Below, piece by piece: positions 33,487 through 38,775 of a stretch of 38,775 nt of DNA. The translations under genes were made by a program, and so were the position numbers. Origin of the DNA: Pseudonocardia sp. MH-G8 (GTDB lineage: Bacteria > Actinomycetota > Actinomycetes > Mycobacteriales > Pseudonocardiaceae); the NCBI RefSeq assembly GCF_002262885.1, contig NZ_NKYF01000046.1:1-38775 (forward strand), read 5' to 3'. Below the pieces are notes generated by a model. The model worked only from the letters and a program-made list of their open reading frames with translations, did not search any database and had not been told where the DNA came from. Position 1 is the first letter of the stretch. Each line of letters starts with the position of its first letter.

Positions 33487-33797
33487 TCCGTCCCGTTCAT
33501 CGAGACGCGGGATCCGGCGGGGCTCGAGTTTGCGGTGCCCAACGCGTAGCGGATGGCGGAATTCGCGGCCGAGCCTCGGCGGGGGCGGCGGATGTCCGAG
33601 CGGCCGGCAGAACACGACGATGTCGCTGACGATCAGGAGGTGACAGGGAGCTCGTCCCTCCCGACCCCCACCCCGCGGACGGTCAGCTCAGTCTCGCCGC
33701 CTACGAACAGGAGCTGACGGCACAGAACGTGGGTGTCCGGCTGACGAATGTCAGTTGATGGTTGCTTCCGCGTGGTCCACTCGTGGTCAGATAGTGC
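33469..33797. other. intergenic stretch at the right end of the island
   Basis: Upstream region of the minus operon, expected to hold its promoter. Two plus-strand tails look faintly protein-like (one ending 'DPAGLEFAVPNA' at 33549, one ending 'LSLAAYEQELTAQNVGVRLT' near 33750) but neither has a start or a family I can name. They may be the last codons of lost genes. Confidence 0.35.
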
Positions 33798-33815
33798 TGA
33801 CAACACACCTGACAA
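33798..33815. repeat. paired TGACAA repeats, 12-bp period, left of att site B
   Basis: TGACAA at 33798-33803 and 33810-33815, each followed by C. The pair begins 105 bases before att site B, mirroring the pair at 13225-13242 before att site A. Likely integrase arm or regulator sites at an element's right end. Confidence 0.6.
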
Positions 33816-33902
33816 CAACGTGGGCGAGGGTCAACTGCTGCCTGCCACCTGGGCGAACGCTAACAGCCAGGTCAGGGATCGGTATCTGGGCGGTATCATG
33901 AG

Positions 33903-33940
33903 TTCACACCGGAGAGGTCACTGGTTCGATCCCAGTTTCG
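33903..33940 (+). other. att site B: diverged 3' end of a tRNA-Val(CAC)-like sequence
   Basis: TTCACAC, then a stem and AGGTC, then the T arm CTGG-TTCGATC-CCAG, as in att site A, with mismatches at positions 10 and 35. Unlike site A, the acceptor strand is changed (TTCGCAT in place of ATCGCCC), so it could not form a normal acceptor stem. It is followed 34 bases later by an integrase gene of the same subfamily as the one beside site A. Confidence 0.75.
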
Positions 33941-33973
33941 CATTGCGCCGGAGAGATCGGCATCAGAAAGGCA

Positions 33974-34993
33974 TCAAGCGGGCACCATCGCTGCTGCCGG
34001 GCCGTCGTCGGGGTCCTCGTCGTTGAGTGCCTGGAGGATCCGGGTCGGGTCGTTGGTGCGTCGTGTGTAGAGGTCCAGGGTCGTCGCTGCGCGTTCGTGT
34101 CCCATGACGCGCTGGACCATGTTGGGCGGTACGCCGTCGTCGACGAGCCAGGTGGCGTAGGAGTGGCGGAGGTCGTGGAACCGGAGGCCGCCGCCAGCCT
34201 GGCTGCGGGCCACGTGCTGCACGGCCTGACGCTCGTTGTCGAACGTCTGCCGGTGCCGGTTGCCCAGGGTGTCGGTCCATGACGCCTCCCAGCACGTGCC
34301 CTGCTCGATCTCGATCACGGTGCCGAGCTGTCCGGCGCGTACCAGGGCAGGCCGCCGGACACGCGACCGGAACAGGGTGCGTCGGAGTGCGCCGCCGACG
34401 GCGTTGGCGAACACGAGGTCCCCGGCGCCGAGCGGGTACCGCTCCATGTGCTCGCGCAGGATCGTCACGAGCCAGGCAGGCAGCGGCACGGTCCGACGAC
34501 CGGCCGTCGACTTCGGGAACGGCTTGAACGAGGTCGTCCCGGCGACTTCGATCACCGTCCGCCGCACGTGGACCTGGGCCCGGTCGAGATCGAGCGCGTC
34601 AGCGCACATCCCGGCGGCCTCACCCCAGCGCAGTCCGGCACCACCGGCGATGGCGACGATCCCGCGGTGCCGGCGGGGGAGGACGGGCAGCAGCCGGTTG
34701 CGGAACACCGAGCGCGCGATGATCTGGTCGTCTTCGTCCGTCCGGCGTCGCTTCGGAACCCGGATGTCGTCGCACGGGTTGTGCGCGATGAGCCGGTTTC
34801 GGACGGCCGAGCGGAACACGGCGCTGGTCAGGCGTCAGCACTCGGCGACAGTGGCGGGCGCGAGCTGCTTGCTCAGCCCCGTGATCCACGTCTGCACGGC
34901 GAGATGATCGATCTTCGACAAGGGCCAGTCGCCCCACTGGGCGATCACGTGCGTGCGCATGATCGAGGCATCGCGGGCCGTCGTCGTCGCAAC
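33974..34993 (-). pseudogene. tyrosine integrase of the next element (N-terminal part lost, one nonsense codon)
   Basis: The frame starting at GTG 34819 gives 281 residues with the full catalytic set: Arg in 'AGLRWGEAAGM', HxxR in 'LRFHDLRHSYATWLVDDGV', His in 'VMGHERAATT' and Tyr in 'LDLYTRR'. In the same frame upstream, after a TGA at 34835-34837, the core-binding domain continues: 'THVIAQWGDWPLSKIDHLAV' and 'LSKQLAPATVAEC'. Another in-frame stop lies at 34994-34996, with no arm-binding domain beyond it. So the gene is 5'-truncated and interrupted. It is a close relative of the integrase at 13478. A protein from 34819 alone would lack the domains needed for DNA clamp formation. Confidence 0.78.
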
Positions 34994-35000
34994 TCATCTG

Positions 35001-35036
35001 TGATAGGTCAGCCACTAACTGTGCTACGCTCTGTCC
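35001..35036 (+). promoter_or_regulatory. possible leaderless promoter of the SnoaL-like gene
   Basis: A -10-like TACGCT (35025-35030) ends six bases before ATG 35037, and a weak -35-like TGATAG (35001-35006) lies 18 bases upstream. There is no ribosome binding site before the ATG, so transcription may begin at the start codon itself. Confidence 0.4.
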
Positions 35037-35519
35037 ATGCCCCCCGCGCAGACTGAGACCTCTGATCCCCACACTCCCGCCCAGCGCGCTGTTGCGGAAC
35101 ACCTTCGCCTGCTCACCGCCGGTGAGCTGGAGGCTTGGGGGGAGCTGTTCACCGCCGATGCCACCTTCACTTTCCCGTTTGCTCCCGAAGGTATGGGTGC
35201 TGAGCTGAAGGGAAGCGCCGCACTTCACGCGCACATGCAGAACTTCGTTGCGACCTTCGATGTGAAGGCCGTCGACCTGCAGTTCATCGAGACGGCCAGC
35301 CCGGAGATCACTGTGGCGAAGTGGACGCTCGACGGGACAGCCAAGCCGACCGGGAAGTTGTTTCGACAGGATTGTGTCGGGGTGGTGCGCACTGACGCCG
35401 ATGGTCTCATCACTCGATACGACGACTATTGGAATCCCCTTGCTGCCATCGAGGCGCTCCAGCCTGCGGACGTCGAGACCGTGAACGGCTCAGGGGTCGC
35501 CGGCTCCTTCGGCGCCTGA
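35037..35519 (+). CDS. SnoaL/NTF2-like protein
   Basis: A 160-residue alpha+beta protein with an NTF2-like fold. The N-terminal helices ('QRAVAEHLRLLTAGELEAWG') lead to the strand 'FTADATFTFPFAPEG', a pattern of SnoaL-like polyketide cyclases, PhzA/B-like isomerases and limonene-epoxide-hydrolase relatives. Later strands 'TVAKWTLDGTAKPTGKLFRQ' and 'ITRYDDYWNPLA' complete it. The active site cannot be assigned; these proteins usually act on small hydrophobic molecules. It is followed 41 bases later by a TetR gene on the same strand, so the pair is probably co-regulated, perhaps in detoxification. Confidence 0.82.
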   Translation: MPPAQTETSDPHTPAQRAVAEHLRLLTAGELEAWGELFTADATFTFPFAPEGMGAELKGSAALHAHMQNFVATFDVKAVDLQFIETASPEITVAKWTLDGTAKPTGKLFRQDCVGVVRTDADGLITRYDDYWNPLAAIEALQPADVETVNGSGVAGSFGA

Positions 35520-35560
35520 GTCGGCATTCGACGGCATGTTGAGCGGCTAAGGTGATCGTC

Positions 35561-36115
35561 ATGCCTGCTGCGGGAACGAGCGTCAAGAGCGATGTGCGCC
35601 GCCAACATGCCATCGAAGCGGCAGTAGCGTGTTTCGCTCATAAAGGATTTTACGGGACGAATACAAACCAGATCGCCAAGCTTGCGAGCATCTCACAGCC
35701 CTACCTCTATCGGTTGTTCGCCAACAAGGAAGCATTGTTCGTTGCTGCTGTCGACCATGTCGGCGGGCTGCTTTCGCAAGCGCTGATCACTGCCTCCGCG
35801 GCCCACGCGAAGGAGCAGACGGTGAGATCGCCGCAGGCTTTGCTGGCTGCATACGGGGGGCTCATCGAGGATCGCAACATACTGCGTTTTCTCATGCAGG
35901 CCAATTGTGCAACAGATGAACCGGTCATTCGCGACGCCGTTCGCGCCTGTTACGCTGAGCAAGTGATGCTCGTCTGCGAGCTCTTGGATGGTGACCGGGA
36001 CGCTGTCCGGCGATGGTTCGGCGCTGGCATGCTCGAAAACGTTGTTGCCACACTGGGTCTTGCCGACGTTGCTGAGCCCTGGGCCAAGACCCTTGTGGGT
36101 GCCGTCAGCGATTGA
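35561..36115 (+). CDS. TetR-family transcriptional regulator
   Basis: A 184-residue regulator. ATG 35561 is chosen because AAGGTG lies 7-9 bases upstream. The HTH reads 'FYGTNTNQIAKLASISQPYL' followed by 'YRLFANKEALFVAAVDHVG', the classical TetR pattern at residues about 26-66. The ligand domain is helical with no assigned ligand. It is likely a repressor of the SnoaL-like gene and itself. The GC content is lower than that of the catabolic cargo, suggesting a different origin. Confidence 0.88.
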   Translation: MPAAGTSVKSDVRRQHAIEAAVACFAHKGFYGTNTNQIAKLASISQPYLYRLFANKEALFVAAVDHVGGLLSQALITASAAHAKEQTVRSPQALLAAYGGLIEDRNILRFLMQANCATDEPVIRDAVRACYAEQVMLVCELLDGDRDAVRRWFGAGMLENVVATLGLADVAEPWAKTLVGAVSD

Positions 36116-36173
36116 ATCGGCTCTCATTCGAGCGACCAGGACATCGCGTCAGTTATGCAGAAAATCTGCTACC

Positions 36174-36548
36174 GAACCGCGGTTCTTCGCGTCGCACCGG
36201 CTGACGGTGGACGCTTACTGCCTGCAACATCCCGATGTGTACATGCGGTCGACGAAATCGGCGGCGGCACACCTCGCGGCGATGTGCTGGTCGATGGAGC
36301 GCGGACCGTCGAAGCACGTGCCGACGGTGCTGAAGCGATGGCTCGACGGGCCGCAGCACTACACGCGGCTGACGCCACCCGCTCCGCTGTGCCGGGGTGA
36401 TCTCACGGTGCGGCACGTCCTGGGCGTGGACGACCCGGCCGAGTACGCGACGCGGGCGCTCGAGTGGGCCGGCTCCGCGTGGCAGGCCTGGAGCGAGCAT
36501 CACGATCAGGCACGACGGTGGGTGTCGGAGGCGTTGAGCGGGCGGTGA
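36174..36548 (+). pseudogene. C-terminal fragment of a DUF5946-like protein
   Basis: From 36174 the frame reads 'FFASHRLTVDAYCLQHPDVY' then 'SAAAHLAAMCWSMERGPSKH', 'LTPPAPLCRGDLTVRHVLGV' and 'EWAGSAWQAWSEHHDQARRW'. This matches the C-terminal two-thirds of a small actinobacterial family (DUF5946) whose members normally begin with a Cys-containing domain. That first part and a start codon with a ribosome binding site are missing; upstream is the end of the TetR gene. The function of the family is unknown. Confidence 0.55.
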
Positions 36549-36579
36549 GCCGCACGCCCCCGACCACCACCGTCGCCGG

Positions 36580-37890
36580 TCAGCCCGCTTGGACGCCGAA
36601 CGCGGCCGGGTACTCGATGGCCCCGGTCGGGGTGGGGCGTGCGGCATCGAGCGTCAGCGCCAGGAACGCGTCATCCGGCGCGTCGAACGGGGCCTGGACG
36701 CCGAAGCCGGATGCCGGGGTGAACCCGAACCGCGGGTAGTACTCGGGGTGGCCGAGGACGACGACGAGGTTCTCGCCCATCGAGCGGGCGGCGTCGAGCC
36801 CGGCGCGGATCGCGGCCGAGCCGGCGCCTCGTCCCTGGTGCTCGGGGAGCACCGCGCACGGTGCGAGCGCGAGCGCCGGCTGTCGGCCCACGTGGCACCG
36901 GGTGAGCAGGGCGTGGCCGGCGACCTCGCCGGACTCGTTCTCGGTCACGATCGACAGGCCGTCGATCCAGGCTTGCGGGTCAGCGCGCAGGGCGTCGATC
37001 AGGTCGGCCTCGTGTGAGGTCGGGAAGGCCGCGACGTTCACTGCGTGGATGGCGTCGATGTCGTCCGGGGTCTCGGGTCGGGTGCTCCACATGGTGCGGT
37101 CGTCCTCGTCGTTGGTCGGTCGCAGGACGTATCCCGCGTAGTGGTAGTCGTCGTGGTGGCGGCGACGCAGGTCGATCTCGGCGCGGAGCTCGGCAACTGC
37201 GACTGCGGCTCCGGGGGTGCTGGTGTCCCAGGTGTCGGCGCGTTTCTCGAGCGGCTGGTAGTACTCGTCCCACCAGTCGCGGTGCGGGAGTGCGTGGTGC
37301 GCGATCACCGCGTAACCGGCGGCGACGGCTGCGTTCCGGTTGGCCTCCGGGTGGCGCAGCGGATAGCGCTGCGCCCAGAAGTCGACGACGGCTGGTGCCG
37401 GCATCGAGCCGGTGAACTCGATCTCGGTCACCACCAGCTTCCCGTCGGGTGCGAGGCGCCAGCGCCGCAGAGCGGTGGTGAAGCCGATGTTGTACGCCGT
37501 GCCCTCGCACCAGACCAGGTCGAACGACCGGTCCGGGAACGGGAGCGCGTCCATCGGGCAACGGATGGCGGACACCCGGTCACGCACCCCGGCGCTGGTG
37601 GCCGTGTCGAGGAACTGGTCGAGGTAGGGCTGGTGCAGATCGACTCCGGTGACGTGACCGCCGGTGGTGGCGGCGAGCACGAGTGCGGAGCGCCCCGGAC
37701 CGCAGCCCAGATCCAGGATGCGCGGCCGGGGGCGCGGTGGTCCGGCGAGTGCGAGGAGCCGGCGGGTCGTCGCGTCCGAGCCCGGCCCCTGGCGGGGCAG
37801 GTCGGAATGGAGGTCGAGCAGCGCGGCGAAAGCGCTGCTGTCGTCGATCGAGTGGGCGTCACGAGACGGCCCGGTGAGGTCGGATGACAA
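36580..37890 (-). CDS. bifunctional class I SAM methyltransferase / GNAT acetyltransferase
   Basis: A 436-residue fusion starting at TTG 37890, with GAAGG 8-12 bases upstream. Residues about 1-265 form a class I methyltransferase. The SAM loop 'ILDLGCGPGRSALVLAA' is at about 58-74, the acidic end of strand 2 reads 'VTGVDLHQPY', and 'FDLVWCEGTAYNIGF' lies near 123-137. Residues about 268-436 form a GNAT domain with the acetyl-CoA loop 'VLPEHQGRGAGSAAIRAGLD' and the C-terminal 'VVLGHPEYYPRFGFTPASGF' typical of the YhbS-like group. Such fusions recur in actinobacteria. A small-molecule modification role, such as resistance or detoxification, is plausible but unproven. Confidence 0.88.
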   Translation of the reverse strand: MSSDLTGPSRDAHSIDDSSAFAALLDLHSDLPRQGPGSDATTRRLLALAGPPRPRPRILDLGCGPGRSALVLAATTGGHVTGVDLHQPYLDQFLDTATSAGVRDRVSAIRCPMDALPFPDRSFDLVWCEGTAYNIGFTTALRRWRLAPDGKLVVTEIEFTGSMPAPAVVDFWAQRYPLRHPEANRNAAVAAGYAVIAHHALPHRDWWDEYYQPLEKRADTWDTSTPGAAVAVAELRAEIDLRRRHHDDYHYAGYVLRPTNDEDDRTMWSTRPETPDDIDAIHAVNVAAFPTSHEADLIDALRADPQAWIDGLSIVTENESGEVAGHALLTRCHVGRQPALALAPCAVLPEHQGRGAGSAAIRAGLDAARSMGENLVVVLGHPEYYPRFGFTPASGFGVQAPFDAPDDAFLALTLDAARPTPTGAIEYPAAFGVQAG

Positions 37891-38775
37891 TGTTCGAGCC
37901 TTCGGGAGTTGCGGACTCCGCGCAAGATGAGCGAGGACGCCGACAGGCTCGTGATCGAGTGTCGGCTAGGTCGGAGTCCGGACTGTGAGGATGGTCCGGG
38001 TACCGCGGCGAGAAGCAGCGGCCTGCGGGGCGGGCATCAACTCACGTCCTTCGACGGCTCGTTCGAACCGGATCCCGTATCCGGCGCGCCGAGGCTAGCA
38101 CTCGGCCGGTCGCCGAATCTCGACGTTTCCCGGTGCCGCTCCGGCGGGGCTCGAGCCGACGCTGCACCGCACCGGTCGGCCATCGAGCGCCACCGTCACC
38201 GCCTCTGCTCCACCTGGTCCGCCGTCGCGGGTTGCCCGCCGCCCGGACTCCCGCTCGACCCGGTCCGAGTCACTGACCGCCGCTAGCGTCGACGAGGTCG
38301 GTTCAGCCGTCGAAACTAGTTGACGCGGGAGCTCGTTGGGGCAAACTTTGTCAGCCATTTCGCACTGTGGTCGGAGGGAGCCTCCGCTGTGCTGTGGGCG
38401 CGCGGCCGCAATACGGGCAGCTCGATCACGACCACGGGGCGTTGACCGAAGTCTGTGGCCGTTGACCACGGGGGGGAGCGCTGACCCGTGCTGCAACGGC
38501 GACGGCGAGCTGGACCGGATGCTCGACGGCCGCCACCCCATGATCCAGTCGGCCATCCTGCGGAGCAACACTTGCCGTCGGGCAACGGCTGATCTCTCGT
38601 TGACCCGGTCGGCCGCTGGCCGTTTTGCCAGATCGGCAAGCTAGTTTGACGGTCGGCCGAGGTGGGCGGTTAGTACTGCAACGGCAGTTCATGTCCGCGG
38701 TGGTCGGTGGCCGCGACGTCGGTAGTGGCATGCGCGTGCCTGGTGTTGGCGGCGTCGTCGCCAGATCGACCAGTT
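37891..38775. other. right end of the window, no recognisable gene
   Basis: 885 bases with several short overlapping frames on both strands, none with a family motif, ribosome binding site or convincing codon pattern. GC content falls somewhat after 38320. It may be decayed DNA or the edge of another mobile element lying mostly outside the window. Confidence 0.45.

Larger units (their letters stand above)
13339..33902. mobile_element. 20.6-kb genomic island between tRNA-Val-type att direct repeats
   Basis: This segment starts at att site A, followed at once by a tyrosine integrase pseudogene. It carries the whole catabolic cargo and ends at att site B, a direct repeat of the first 38 bases (two mismatches). 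TGACAA pairs lie left of both att sites. The layout is what tandem insertion at one tRNA-Val 3' end would leave. No transfer genes lie inside, and the integrase is truncated with a stop codon, so the unit should not excise by itself. Whether all genes arrived together is inferred. Confidence 0.65.

Noticed and set aside
33480..33760. Two plus-strand protein tails ending in LEFAVPNA and VRLTNVS
   Set aside because: Neither has a start codon with a ribosome binding site, and neither can be tied to a family. They may be remnants, but I cannot support a gene call.
12922..34837. TGA read as glycine or another amino acid (stop recoding) in this organism
   Set aside because: Most intact genes in the window end at TGA next to the expected family C-termini, and overlapping ATGA/GTGA junctions depend on TGA as stop. 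The internal TGAs are in decaying genes.
1..38775. CRISPR array, rRNA genes or a replication origin
   Set aside because: No regularly spaced repeats with unique spacers, no rRNA-like stretches, and no DnaA-box cluster or Rep gene were seen.

Overview
The window is very GC-rich DNA from an actinomycete. The organism is most likely from the Pseudonocardiales (Pseudonocardia-like). This is inferred from codon use, the SCO6880-type transfer gene and the gene families present, not from a marker gene. Most of the window is accessory DNA: transfer genes, an insertion sequence, decayed genes, and two partial tRNA-Val 3' ends, each followed by a broken tyrosine integrase.

Layout. (1) 1-3754, minus strand: the end of a conjugative type IV secretion operon with 4-bp start/stop overlaps (MinD-like protein, small two-helix protein, VirB8-like protein, TrbL/VirB6-like protein, SCO6880-family protein running off the left edge), with repeated TGAC-type sites upstream. 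(2) 4087-5972: a small cysteine-containing protein and a secreted, membrane-anchored trypsin-like protease. (3) 6221-13104: a graveyard zone. It holds an IS110-type transposase remnant and a large Mrr-like-nuclease/NACHT defence gene cut in two by a clean 1550-bp IS4-family element (17-bp perfect inverted repeats, 10-bp target duplication). It also holds a frameshifted NUC1-type nuclease and a DUF1508 gene with a nonsense codon. (4) 13339-33902: a 20.6-kb unit bounded by direct repeats of the tRNA-Val(CAC) 3' end, with an integrase pseudogene at its left end. (5) 33903-38775: the next unit, again starting with a tRNA-Val-like att site and a broken integrase. It then carries a SnoaL-like protein, a TetR regulator, a DUF5946 remnant and a methyltransferase-acetyltransferase fusion.

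The cargo of the 20.6-kb unit is catabolic and has two halves. The plus-strand half (15566-22752), divergent from an IclR regulator, encodes a DapA-like aldolase/dehydratase, a Zn alcohol dehydrogenase, an MHS-type transporter, an extended-SDR dehydrogenase, an enolase-superfamily dehydratase, an amidohydrolase/lactonase-like protein and an SDR. Together these look like a non-phosphorylative sugar-acid pathway. The minus-strand half (33468-24797) is one tightly packed operon: ACS-type transporter, VOC protein, SDR, BKACE enzyme, two small paralogous proteins of unknown function, DhaK, DhaL, a second BKACE enzyme, an IlvD/Edd-SDR chimera and a metallo-beta-lactamase-fold hydrolase. I know of no described pathway with this combination. 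The paralogous unknown pair beside DhaK/DhaL and two BKACE enzymes is the best candidate for undescribed biology here. Between the halves lie a 5'-truncated DmpG-type aldolase and a second IclR regulator whose start codons overlap on opposite strands.
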